A stretch of DNA of 64,000 nucleotides, taken from the NCBI GenBank assembly GCA_032622095.1, contig CP136062.1, positions 161,876,875 through 161,940,874 of the forward strand, given 5' to 3'. Below are positions 35,270 through 46,256 of the stretch, in pieces. Source of the stretch: Siphonodentalium dalli (Eukaryota > Mollusca > Scaphopoda > Gadilida > Siphonodentaliidae). A program made the translations under genes and the position numbers. Position 1 is the stretch's first letter. Every line of letters begins with the position of its first letter. Under the pieces are notes generated by a model. That model was not told where the DNA came from. It searched no databases and was given only the letters and a program-made list of their open reading frames with translations.

Positions 35270-36988
35270 TTTACCATGCACATAATTATGCAGTTGTAAT
35301 TGTGATATTAAGAATGCCTAAAAATATTTGTTCAATGTATCAACATGGTCACCGGTGATTATAACATGACAATATATGAGTTGCTATATATCCGCTGGTA
35401 TGATCAGACTGTGCACAGTATAGTTATACAGGTACAACATAACAAACGTGATTTTAAGAACAGATTATATACAAAGATAGACCATCTTTATGTTATGTGT
35501 ATTATTGATAGACAAATTAAAGCGATTTGAACTACATGTCTATATATACCCCCTCTTGTATGCTACATTTGTAGATTATATAAGTCAACACCTTCAAATT
35601 ATTTATGGTATAATAGATTTTTAGATTTATATTTTATTTCACCAAGACATGACATGTATACACCTTTAAATGTGTTGTATTCGACAGTCATTTTCGAAAC
35701 TTTCAAGGCCGCATGTGGTATACGATCTTGGGAAATGTTTGAGAAATTGCCCATATATTGGGTGAAAATATTTGAAATGATGGTTATTTTACCATAAAAT
35801 ATAGCTGTCAATGAGATTGTTACATAACAATATATGACTAATTGTCATCGACAAACTCACTTTATAAGATTTAACCAAAGATTTATTGAATCTTTACAAC
35901 CAAGTCACATTTTTGTGATTTTTGGGGTGAGGGGTAACATAAACCAAATTTTCTGAAACGTTGTTACATATTAACCACAGAAAATGTATTCATTGTTTTC
36001 AGTATATATGTCCAAAAGATTTAAGACCGAACATTTTGAACTATCGCAAATATCCTATGTGTAAATGACCATTTATTGGACCAAAATATTTGAAATGACG
36101 AGGATTTTCTTACCAAATTGCATATTTTAGTCGAAAAAGTTTGTAAATTTCAACTTTGGTCATTGTATGTGTAATTGCAATTACAGTATTTAGAAATGTG
36201 ATCGATATAGTGTCCTTTATAGATTATCATCCATGTTCTATCGGATGTTTATCACAAAAACTAAATTTCATGATTTTTGGGGGTGAGGGGTAACATAATC
36301 CAAAATGTCTAAAATATGGTTCGGAATTTGTCCTAGATGTTGTATATTTTGTTTGCAGCATACATTTCTGAAATTTTTAAGATCTTAACCTTTGATCTGC
36401 ACTGAAACATTTTTGAGAAATTGTCTGTTTATTATTCCGAAATAATTGAAACGAGAATTATTTTATGACAAAATTTCATGCTTTTGGTCTAAAAAGTGAT
36501 AATTTTCAAATTTGGTCAGCCTGGGTTGCTAATATCTTCAAAATATGACAATGCCGGATGGAATGACGCCTTTATTATGCATGTGCCTTAAATTGTATAC
36601 CAGTTGGAACGTCATGGTGAAATAATGATTGAATTTGGCCGCCATCTTGGATTTATACTGGAAACAAGGGTTAATATTGATCAGAAACCTGTTTCTAGTT
36701 CACTTTCTGAAAGAGCACACCTAACTTGACATAATATTAAAAAATGGCACTTTTGGCAAGTCCGTTCCAATATGACAAAATTTTGTCGCTAAGTCACTAC
36801 ACTAATGGTATGGGTACACATTACACAAAACAAAGATAAAATCCGATGAGAACGACACTTTGTTGTGGAAATAGAATAATAGTCTCATAAATGGGTATTA
36901 ATTTCTCGGTATACGCATATACGGCAAGCCAGATATCTGTTGATGCCTGGCGAGAAAATTTGATTGTCATGTTTCAGCAGTGACTTAC

Positions 36989-37159
36989 TATCTTCTGCAG
37001 TCAGTTTGATGCATTGTGTGGCAGGAAACTTGCCGAATCTATTCGGCCTATAGGCCCAGCAGTCTGGTTGATAGAATTCGTCTGTATTATTGAAACGATC
37101 GTCGCATCCCGGTTCACTGTGGTTGAACGATGTACACACAAAGCAACCGATCGCCGATG
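36989..37159 (-). CDS. Ly6/Quiver-like gene, internal exon (residues 25-82)
   Basis: This 171-bp exon is symmetrical (phase 1-1). Acceptor 'TTGTTTGTTTACAG' precedes it and a consensus GTAAGT donor follows at 36988. It encodes the start of the mature protein: 'CFVC' (C30, C33), then C43, C58 and C74, the spacing of loops 1-2 of a Ly6/Quiver domain. 'IGCFVCTS...GCDDRF' matches the usual 'C..C.....P.C.DPF' opening of Quiver-type proteins. Two N-glycosylation sequons are present (N37-H-S, N48-N-T). Joined to exon 1 it yields an S-A-S-A signal-peptidase site directly before the first cysteine. Confidence 0.85.
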
Positions 37160-37770
37160 CTGTAAACAAACAAGATGGAAAATTGGTAAAGTGACCAGAC
37201 AAGACTTTGTGTCAATGATAATTGGATTGAAACTGCTTGTGTGCGGTGAGCGGCGGCGTTAATATATTTGCCAGGGGCGAAATGTCTTTCTGTTCAGCAT
37301 TCCATTCCATTCCGCAGATTGTCCCCCATACCGAAGATCATTATAATACGACTGGCGATGACTAAGATATAGAGTTTCAAAGTTGTTACGGACGGATCAA
37401 CGGATGTTACCAATGCTACCTGAACACCCTGATGCTCATGATTGACACTATATATATATACCCATTATTCACCACCACCACCACCACAACTATATTGTAA
37501 TGAAGACCCCCCCCCCCATTTAGAATACCTGGCATCGACCACGAAGAATAAAACAAAATGAACTTAGTAATAACGAAAAGACCCCCACCCACAGCACCCA
37601 ACCCCAGCACTATTGAGTATTGTATACTTACAACGCATGCGTACAATTTATGTATTACTATTTGTAAACAAATTTGTCAATGCTCCAATGTCATACTTTG
37701 ACCACATGAGTGAATAAATCTGTATCTGAAAATATGTCACATGTCCACGATTCAGAAAAAGAGTCTGTTT

Positions 37771-40027
37771 TAAAGTTACTCAATCCGATTCGATGGTCCC
37801 TATACCATCAGTTTCCAACAACAACGTGTTTTTTTTTACATGCCGCTCACTGAGAAAAATAACTGGTCAATATGACTACCGTTGGGTTGGTCATGAGTAT
37901 TGGGAGTCATTTTTACTATATCAGTACCGTCCCACGAATCATCATGACTAACCCTGAGGTAGTCAACTTGACAATGAAAAAAATTATATTATAAGTAGAT
38001 ATTTAGCTACTGAACATATATACGCTACGTTTTATGACTCATAGCTTATCGTATTTAAGGTGTCACAGAAACTATAACGTTATCATTCAAATGGCATATT
38101 TTAGCCCTGCACTTATCATACGAGGTTTATAGTACGAAAAATTGAAAAAATTGTGCTTCCGGTGTATGACCCGCGTGGGTTTGTTGTTCGTATAAACTTC
38201 TCTTGTTTTAGCCAAATTAAGGTTATTTATCTCTCCGATTATTAGAATATTTTGTAACCAGATTACACGGTCAACAAAAAGAGTCTTTAAATGTCATCTT
38301 AAATCATAAATATGGCCCATTTCTCATGTTTTTTTTCCTATAAATTTTACTACACACAGTGCAATGTTGAATCATGAATGTCCGACTCCAAAGTCACTGT
38401 GAGTGTGACAGGTCATGCATATTAATTTTGAGTATCATTCTCATTTATTGTTAGTTTGTTAATTAAAATTATCTTATTTCATCTTCGAGTTTGATCATCC
38501 TCACCCATGCAACCGTAGGCATGGTGACTCAACTCAGTCATTGTGACACAGTTCTTGTCATGCTGACCAAACTTACCTTAGTCATTTTGACTCAAATATA
38601 ATTAATCATTATGACCCGATCCTGGTCAATTTGACTCAAATCATAATGGTCATTGTGACTAATGCAATAATAGTCAATATGACTCAATGTTAGTCATGTT
38701 GACTAAGCATAGGCTGGCCATGTTGACTACTACTGGCCTAGTCATGATGACTAACTATTCCAGGTAGTCATTTTGACTACCAAAAGGTAGTCATCTCCAG
38801 GATAAGCTGTTGACTACCCTAAGTTGGTCAGATTGACCAACCTATTTTTCTCAGTGCTCCGGTTATCAGATTGATGTATTGCCCAAAAATAATGCTTACC
38901 ACAGTCAACTATAGTATAACATTACCCAAAACCTGTTATTTATCAACATTTTGTTCAACAAAATTTGCCGGTTTGTCAAATATCTGACACAAAACAGCCA
39001 CTTGATTTTAGAGTTATATCCATCTTCATCCGCAATTTGGCCCGAGGCCGTCTTCTCGTCAACCTTTTAATGGGCCAATAATAATTATCGTGGAGAAAAA
39101 TAATAGATTTTAAAAATCGATATCTGATCACATCGAACTTTGATGGGTGGGTTCGTCGACTCGAATCAAATATTTTTGACCCCCCCCCCACCCCGAAGCC
39201 AAGGGAATAATAATTTGCGAGCGTTAGTTCGGATTATGCATCTTTAATAATTATATGATCTGATATTTGTCAATGTTTATCTATATTTGGCCCTAAATTG
39301 TAGCAATATGGGTTTGTGTATTTCAACGGAAAATCAGAAAATGAAGCAACATGACGTGTACATTGTAAATAGGTATAAGTTGTCCGTGTAGTTTTCCCAC
39401 AACAACCTCACGCACAAAACACGTGCATGACACGGGTTTATAGCAAAACAGGAATTAAATTTTGGCATATTTGGATATCAAGACACGATTGATCTCGACA
39501 GACTCGCAAAGACTGATCGTTATCTTGTTACACACAATTCTTGTATATGAAATGGATAAATACGAGGTTAAAGGTACTCAATCCGATCAGACGCTCCTAA
39601 ATTAATATTACTTTTGCTTCGGGGGGGGGGGTTAAAATATTTGATTCGAGTCAAGGAAGCCACCCTTCAAAGCTCAGAGTGATCAGATATCGATTTTTGA
39701 AGTTTGTTATTTCTTGAGATGTGTAATAAAATGTGGCCCTAAACCACGTGGTCAACGGATGGTCTCGGAAAAAATTGCGGATGAAGATGGATAACTCTAA
39801 AATCAAGTGGTAATACGGTAAAATTTCATGATACTTTAGTGAAAATACGGCCATATTTTGTTGAACAAAATGTTGATAAATATCAAGTTTTGGATAATTT
39901 GATACCATAGTTGGTTAGTATTATTTTGTTGCAATAAATCGATTCTGATAACTAAAGCCTATTTTGAAGAAATGTTGTTGTTGTATCTTGATGGTATGGG
40001 GACCGTCTGATCGGATTTTAGTACCTT
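37771..40027. mobile_element. Inverted-repeat complex with TTAAAGGTACTCAATCCGAT ends
   Basis: Left end 'TTAAAGTTACTCAATCCGAT' with 'GGTCCCTATACCATCA' is the inverse of the right end (about 39990-40027). Inner arms (about 38885-39195 and 39612-39935) are also inverted repeats of each other. A third copy of the terminus starts at about 39571, so two facing elements, or one element with an internal rearrangement, are possible. A separate element (37849-38855) has inserted near the left end. Confidence 0.6.
37845..38859. mobile_element. TIR element filled with AGTCA..TGACT motifs
   Basis: Ends ACTGAGAAAAATA (37849) and its inverse (to 38855) are flanked by GCTC on both sides (37845-37848, 38856-38859). 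Reading CACTGAG as the end with a 2-bp CT duplication is an alternative. The right 350 bp and left 130 bp are crowded with short 'AGTCATNTTGACT' palindromic words at 10-30 base intervals. CACTG ends with repeated subterminal motifs recall CACTA/EnSpm elements; this is an inference. No ORF. Confidence 0.65.
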
Positions 40028-40714
40028 AAAATCGGACGATGCCTCCGTGTGACGGTTCTTCTAATCACAAGATGCGGCTTTTGGTTACAAAAACCGGATC
40101 TTGGGATGAGACGCACTCACATTGCCTGGCGCACTATAAGGAACGAAACGTATATGAAATTATTCACAATTTAGGCTGATATTATACATGTTGTACATCA
40201 CGATTATAAATGTGACCATATATAAGCGGTAAACATCAGTACCCAGCGGAGGGCCATTGGTGCGCACATGTATATGCATGTGGGCGTGTGGGTGTGCGCT
40301 TATACGTGGCCTTCGGATGGGCATTGGTGTTTTCGAATATGTGTTAACGATCACGTGAAACTTGTGTATATGTATATATGTTCTTTATATATACCCTCCA
40401 GCAGACAATGACACCACAAAGACAACAGCCAACACGAGAGGCCACCAGCAAAGGTACCATCTAACGTTTGCGGGGGTAGATGTCTACAAATTTTCCTTCT
40501 TCCCTCGGGCAATAAAGTTTTTGGAATGATGTGGAAGAGACGAGAAGCTCTTCAAGACCATGCTCTCTTTCTGCCCCACTCCAAACATAAAACCTCCGAA
40601 AGCATAAAGAGACCAGAACCAACTTGTAAATAAATACTACACAAGTAATTATGAGCACTTCCTACTCTGAGTACGGTGCGATAATACGCAAAATTGCGGT
40701 AAACGCACCTTTAT

Positions 40715-40738
40715 AGAAGAAGAAGAAGAAGAAGAAGA
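40715..40738 (+). repeat. (GAA)n microsatellite
   Basis: About eight GAA units lie just 3' of exon 1 on the gene's strand, inside intron 1. Confidence 0.9.
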
Positions 40739-40748
40739 TATTAATCAC

Positions 40749-40849
40749 CTGATTGCACTAGCCCGAGCACTATAACAGTCACCAAGATGGCCCAGGAAGA
40801 TCCGATGTTAATCGATGTCATGACTGGAAATTCTTGATGTCGGTCATAT
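40749..40849 (-). CDS. Ly6/Quiver-like gene, signal-peptide exon
   Basis: The exon is preceded by a good acceptor 'TGCTCTTTCGCAG' and starts at 40849; the first 28 bases are 5' UTR. The ATG is at 40821-40819 and 24 codons follow, ending in phase 1 at 40749 before a GTGATT donor. The residues form a classic signal peptide: short polar N-region, then 'WAILVTVIVLGLV' hydrophobic core. The split codon completes an alanine with exon 2 to give a cleavage site. An upstream UTR exon is implied but I could not locate it. The donor is the weakest splice site of the model. Confidence 0.65.
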
Positions 40850-41028
40850 CTGCGAAAGAGCAAAATGTATATGTTATTGTTATTAAACGAGGAATATGTA
40901 CAACGAACTGATTGACTTAAAGTGGTGTGAAACACTCCGGTATGGTGATCAAATACAAATGGAGAATAATCTTATTCAAAGTAGTAATTTTTACAAATAG
41001 TATATCCAAATTGACAACAGACACCGCC

Positions 41029-41057
41029 ATTCCTATATCTATATCTATATTTGCGAA

Positions 41058-41092
<35 letters not shown>

Positions 41093-43867
41093 GTTCTATA
41101 GAAATTCACAGGGGACCATCTAGATGATGCCAAAGGGGTCTACTAGGGGTAGCTTTTTACGAGAAAGATAATGGTCGGGGTTAGAATTTTCTAAAGTGAC
41201 GCCGTTGTTGTCAGGGGCAGAAAAGGGGGAGGGGCAGAAAAAAAATTTGTCGCCGATTGCCACCAAACTTATATATAATCATCCCCATAATATGAGGAAT
41301 ATAATGGCGTGGTTTAAATATGGCAAAAGTCGCGCCGTTCGCGTCAGGGGTGCCCGGAAGGGGGGGGGGGGCAGATTTTTTTCTCTCGCCGATTGCCACG
41401 AAACTTACATATAATCATCCCCATGATATGAAAAATCAACGGTGAGGTTTAAATTTGTCAAAAGTGGCGTCGTTTGAGCCAGGGATGAACGGAATGGGAG
41501 AGGGGCACCAAAATTGATAAAACTAATTTTAGCGCCGATTTCCACCAAATTTATATATATTCTTCTTCATGATACAAGAAATCTAATTGTGCGATTTAAC
41601 AACGCCAAATTGTTGTTTTTGGATGAGAGATTGGGAGGGGGTGGGCACTAATTTTGATAATAAGTCGCCGATTGCCACCACACTTATACAAAATCACCCC
41701 CATGGTATGGCTTTTATCTGTCAAATGTGGCCTCATTCGAGTCAGGGTTGCATTGAAAGGGACAGGGGCACCAAAATTGATGCACAATTTTTTTAGCGCC
41801 AATTTCCACCAAATTGATACACGTTCTTATCCATGATACGAGGAATCTAATCGTGACTTAAAGACGCCATAGTGGTGCTGTTTGTGTGAGAGATGGGGAG
41901 GGGAGGGATTGGCACCAAATTTGATAAAAAAAATTGTTTAGTCGCCGATTATCACCAAACTTATAAACAATCATCTCCATGATATCAGGAGTGTAATCGT
42001 GTGGTTTTAGGATGTCACAAGTGGGGCCATTCGAGTCAGTGGCGTATAGAGATGAGAGGGACAAAAAAAAATATCTATATGTTTAGTGCCGATTTCCACC
42101 AGATTGATACATATTCTTCTCCGTGATACGAGGAATCTTATCGTGTGGTTTAGATACACCAAATTGGTGCCCTATGGGTGAGATATATGGGGACCTTAAT
42201 TTTGATACGAATTTGTATACTCGCCAATTTTCACCAATTTCATATATATGCATCTCTAATCTCTAATGAGTCTTAGTGTGTGTAGCTTGAGTCCGAAATA
42301 GGGACGGGAGGGTCACCAAAACTGATACAAAATATTTTTATTACCAATTACCATCAAATTCAGACACGTTCTTCTCAAATGATACAAGAAATAAAAGCGT
42401 GCTGTCTGTCTGTCTTTTTGTCTGTCTGTGTGCGTTCTATATATAACTTCTCGCGGTACAATCGAATGGCACCAAGGCGTTCTAAGAGGGGTAATTTTTA
42501 ACAAGGAAGATAATGGTGCGGGTTAAAATTTTCTAAAATGACGCTGTTTGTGGGATGGGAAATTAAAAATATATGGTGAAATAGTTTTGTCGCTGATTTC
42601 CACCAAACGAATACATAATCATCTTCCCAATATGGTGTTGTTCGAGTCAGCGTTGCATCAACAATTGATTTAATAAACCAAATTCCACCAAATTCATACA
42701 CTTTTTTCTCTAATGATATACCATGAATTAAATCACATTTGGTGTCGTTTGCGTCACGGATGGCGAGCGGATATGCACTATCATTGATAATTCTTGCTAT
42801 TCGCCGATATCCACATATAAGATATATACAGTCACCAGGCCATCTCCATATCATTTTAAGTAGTTGGGCGTTCACATTTCACAATCCCGACATATGGTGA
42901 CCCACATAAGTCACTTGAACAATTATATCTTCTTAACAGTCATATTTATATGGGAATGGCAATCAAGGCATTCACACAATGAGCTAGCAAAAAGAGATAA
43001 CTAGAAGAAGCATTAAACGTATATGTATCATTCTATTGAAGAGATACATATATGCGTGCAAACTGAGAGACCTCGAACCGTCAGAGGATTGCATATATAT
43101 AATAACCAAATTTAGTGTGTTCCATTCAATACAGTTTCCACAAAAAGTTACAATTTGTCAACAGACATGGAAGGCCTGTTCAAAAATAGTGGTCACAGTG
43201 TGCAGTCAAATATAGTTTCTTCTGATATACAAGAAAATGCAGTTAGTATCACAAGACTTTTCAGGATCCTACCAATACTGACATCTGACAAGGGTTTTAG
43301 AACAGACTCATCGACTGACATAAACAACTCAAAATCTCGCTCTGTGCCTGGCACATGTAGCTGATATATGTGTGAAGCAACATTTCGTTTAAACTAAGAA
43401 TATTTAGCCAATATATAGCACCATGAACAGATGAGCACCTGGGAATTTCTTTGAAACATCTGTATCTTCGTGGAGATATGATAGCCAGGTGTCATCGAGA
43501 TCTTAGTTCAACCCACTAGATTGGTTGATACATCTCAATATGTAAAACCCAATTATCATCTTTTATCGAACTAATGTGTTTATGATGTTCATGTATCATA
43601 TTATAACGTCTAATGTATACGCAGTTGTAAATAAATAAATACTTCATTATTGGTGGAACGGATTAATCGCGATTAGATAAACAGAATGACAATTGACAAG
43701 GTGAGCCACTACTTATATTCCATGACTGTAATAATCATGTGTTGTGATGCTATTTGAATATACAATTTATGAGAAAACGTATAACACTTTAAGCAAGAGC
43801 ATTCTCTATTCCCAACAAATATCCACAGCATACATTAACCTGGGCAACGCCGGGTAACCCTGCTAGT
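41029..43867 (-). mobile_element. Retroposon-like element, family L, large copy
   Basis: On the minus strand it starts CTAGCAGGGTTACCCGGCGT (43867) and ends in an ACAG microsatellite followed by 'AAATATAGATATAGATATAG' (to 41029). The interior has a long degenerate tandem array and a second ACAG run (about 42397-42430). The block downstream of that run ('AAGATAATGGTGCGGGTTA') repeats the one at 41165. It shares polarity and layout with 16148-17287. No coding frame; class unresolved. Confidence 0.6.
41200..42720 (-). repeat. Degenerate 120-150-bp tandem array
   Basis: The motif 'CACCAAACTTATATATAATC' followed by 'ATCCCCATGATATGA' recurs at about 41262, 41396, 41544, 41677, 41808, 41955, 42097, 42232, 42351, 42602 and 42687. 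Alternate units carry a 'GATACA.GTTCTTCTCCATGATACGAGG' variant, hinting at a two-unit higher-order repeat. Confidence 0.8.
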
Positions 43868-44127
43868 ATGAATTAAATGCAGTGACTCTCGATAGCGAAA
43901 TCGTTTTCGTTAGTTTATCGCCGATCGATGCGTCCCGAATCGAGTAGTACATATTTACAATTGAGCGTATAGTTCTGACGATGTTTCCTATGGAGTGGTA
44001 CGGTCGATTTGCTTCACATTTTCGGCGATGTTAGTAGAATGTTACATTACTCCAGTTGTCATATAGCGCCTGAATACTAACTTATCAGTTTCATGCACCC
44101 GGACAAGTACATAATATGTCTTTAAGA

Positions 44128-44340
44128 AATGAATGTAGTGTGTGTGTATGTTATTGGGGTATACGGCGCTGTGGTCGTTAATGAATGTAGTGGGTGTGTA
44201 TGTTATTGGGGTATACGGCGCTGTGGTCCTTAAGGTACATTGTGTGAAGCGGTTCTCACCGAATGTGCCCCCGACGACCACAGCGCGGTATCCCACAATA
44301 CACACACCATGCACTACATTCATTGCCCCCCCCCCACACA
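44128..44340. repeat. Direct and inverted copies of a 50-bp unit
   Basis: 'GAATGTAGTG.GTGTGTATGT' through 'GGCGCTGTGGTC' occurs twice directly (from about 44128 and 44182, about 54 apart) and once inverted (44275-44325). A C run (44327-44336) follows. Confidence 0.75.
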
Positions 44341-44700
44341 TTCCGTGGGATGACTATAGTAATGACAATTGTATGTGCGTCCGTCCGTCCGTCCGGAACT
44401 TTGTCAGACCCTACATTCTGTAATGTTCTGGTCATTTTTGTTAAACTTGGCACATATATCAACCAGCATGGGAACCTGTAAACTTGTAATTTTGAGTTCA
44501 GTCGGTGTCATTTTGGCGGAGTTATTGGCATTTTTCGACAAAGAATCGTATATCCTGGGGTGCATCTTTATCCGGAGTCCGAACCTGTATTCTTAGAATT
44601 GTGTTGATATTGTGGCAATTTGAGGTTATATTTCGACTTTTAAGAGGGTTTTTTTTCAGATTTGGTTATTTGTATGCAGCTCAGTTATAAGACAATCCAC
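44341..44700 (+). repeat. CCGT-microsatellite-bearing repeat
   Basis: A (CCGT)n run (44379-44395) leads into 'GTCATTTTTGTTAAACTTGG' and further text of the style seen in the other array repeats. No ORF is credible. Confidence 0.4.
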
Positions 44701-45233
44701 ATGTTTATTCCATATAATATATTTCTGTACAGCTTCGCCCCAAATGAAGCCACTGTGTCGGGGACTCTGTGGCCGCTCGAGGGGCCTTTTATTTCTTATA
44801 TTTATATAGCTTTTGATTATTTATTCCCATAAAAAAGCTGTGTGTATTCTTATTTATTTTCACAAAATCTGCCGAGAATTTGAGATCAGCCCACTTAGCA
44901 TATTATGTCAGCCCAATATAAAATGTCCATGCACTTAGCAACGATAACGTGATTGATATAAATAACTGGCTTCATGTGCAATCCGCTGAAGCATGAAAAC
45001 TTTGAAAAAGTTATTCTGTTGACAGCTTTTAGTGATTATAGGCCATATTAGGTCAACAATTTGAGACGTCGTGTTCGCGTTACTGTATGTGTTATTTGGG
45101 GTAAGAAACGGGTGACCCAATTGGCAGTTGACCAATCACCGAACAGTATTTAGTGTAACAGACGGGCTACGATGTAAGTATTAAACGAGGAATACGACGA
45201 ACTAACTGATTTACCACAATACGTCCTTTCGAT

Positions 45234-45441
45234 AACTCGCGGTCATATTGGATCCACCAGGTCCGGTTCCGTGGTTTCATAGATCCATCCAGTCCCGCTT
45301 TCGTGGTTTTAGTGCTACATGTCATAGTTTTGGAGTAGCATTTCCAAATATGGAGCTTTTGAATTATTCATGACTTCCATATATGGAAAGCTAAGTAAAA
45401 CCACGGAACGGGACCTGGTGGATCCAATATGGCCGCGAGTT
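45234..45441. mobile_element. Palindromic MITE family D, copy 2
   Basis: AACTCGCGGTCATATTGGAT at the left faces 'ATCCAATATGGCCGCGAGTT' at the right. It shares the GGTTTTAGTGCTACATG and TCCATATATGGAA blocks with 25591-25793. A duplicated 'GATCCA.C' stretch widens the left arm. Confidence 0.75.
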
Positions 45442-45511
45442 AGTAACAGGGCATATAAGACATTCGCGGTTGGCGTGATATTGAATGAAATTGTCGAGGA
45501 AGACTGGTTCG

Positions 45512-45759
45512 TTAACCCTTTCTATACTAAATAGATTCTCCCACATCAGTAATAAAATACATTGAGTAGTCTATTATTCATCTGGAGGGATGTTCAGGAA
45601 CAAATACGCAGACGACAGATAATAAAAGTGAAGAAGGAGTCCTATTTATTGGAGGGAAATGTTCAGATAGTTCAAGTCATTTGTTGACCTTATTATCTGA
45701 ACATTTCCTAAGCGATAACTACTCGATCGCCAATGAGTATTTAGTATACAAAGGGTTAA
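45512..45759. mobile_element. TTAA-flanked MITE, complete
   Basis: TTAACCCTTTCTATACTAAA at the left and its inverse ending GGGTTAA at the right, with TTAA at 45512-45515 and 45756-45759. Subterminal 'GGAGGGATGTTCAG' and 'TATCTGAACATTTCC' blocks recur. It is a piggyBac-like non-autonomous element of 248 bp including both TTAA. Confidence 0.75.
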
Positions 45760-45996
45760 TACTTCCATGACTGGAGCTTCCTGACATTTTGCGAATACCC
45801 TGTGCCAATGCATTCTCTTATATATATGCGAGTCTTACATAGTGAGCTTCACATATATAAGAGAATACATTGGCCTGACAATAATTTCCATTACCGTGAA
45901 AAACAATGCATACTCTTATCTTTGCAGGCTCGCATTTATATGATAATGCACTGGCACATGATCTTTAATGGTGCACCAGCGCAGCTCCCATCATGA
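45756..45996. mobile_element. Double-hairpin MITE (B1) abutting the previous element
   Basis: It shares the TTAA at 45756-45759. It contains two degenerate CCAATGCATTCTC hairpins (about 45806-45872 and 45901-45954) and ends 'GCGCAGCTCCCATCATGAAA', which is the inverse of the B1 left terminus. The right-hand TTAA is lost. Confidence 0.6.
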
Positions 45997-46256
45997 AATG
46001 AGAGCCATCGACAGACACGCGGTGTGTTCATATCAACAAAGAACCAACGGAGAATAATTTGGTTACACTTTTCAAGAGTATATGCTTTCCACCATTTAAT
46101 GTCTACTAATTGTGTTTTCTTTAGTGGTGGTTTGTTTACTCTCTGTATGTCTTTGGTCTGAATGTGAAGACTGTTTGGCACCAAGTCTGCCATGTGAGAT
46201 CATGTTAAATTAGCGTTCATGGAGCTTGAGATCCAAACAAGGTCCTCGATTACAAA

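Larger units (their letters stand above)
32002..36804. mobile_element. 4.8 kb head-to-head DNA transposon with ~1.3 kb inverted repeats
   Basis: Ends TAGTGTAGTGACTTAGCG and the exact inverse (to 36804) are flanked by ATG on both sides (31999-32001, 36805-36807). Inverted arms of roughly 1.28 kb (32002-33285, 35525-36804) are similar but not identical, so this is not a recent duplication. The interior holds a decayed plus-strand gene (34143-35269) and, facing it, an internally deleted minus-strand copy. The gene's nuclease-like motifs and a 3-bp target duplication would fit the Academ superfamily. That superfamily call is an inference from memory of its features. Insertion is in intron 2 of the Ly6-like gene. 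Confidence 0.75.
28289..36988 (-). other. Intron 2 of the Ly6/Quiver-like gene
   Basis: It is about 8.7 kb between donor GTAAGT (36988-36983) and acceptor TTTCAG. It holds a palindrome (28889-29125), two repeat-array stretches (29661-31960) and a 4.8 kb transposon (32002-36804), so little of it is unique sequence. Confidence 0.75.
37160..40748 (-). other. Intron 1 of the Ly6/Quiver-like gene
   Basis: It is about 3.6 kb, from a GTGATT donor (40748-40743; non-consensus at +3 to +5) to TTTACAG. Most of it is the inverted-repeat complex 37771-40027. Confidence 0.65.

Noticed and set aside
32002-36804. TA target duplication for the 4.8 kb transposon
   Set aside because: TA flanks would be consistent with Tc1/mariner-type insertion, but the empty-site comparison with repeat M is three bases too long under that reading and exact with an ATG duplication.
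40381-40455. Second signal-peptide-like frame on the minus strand near exon 1
   Set aside because: The hydrophobic frame (LVLAVVFVVSLSAG) has no in-frame ATG upstream before a stop, and the possible donor is out of phase with exon 2.
41061-42430. CRISPR-like spaced repeats
   Set aside because: The units are 120-150 bp, degenerate and lack constant short repeats with unique spacers; it is a satellite-like array in a eukaryotic genome.
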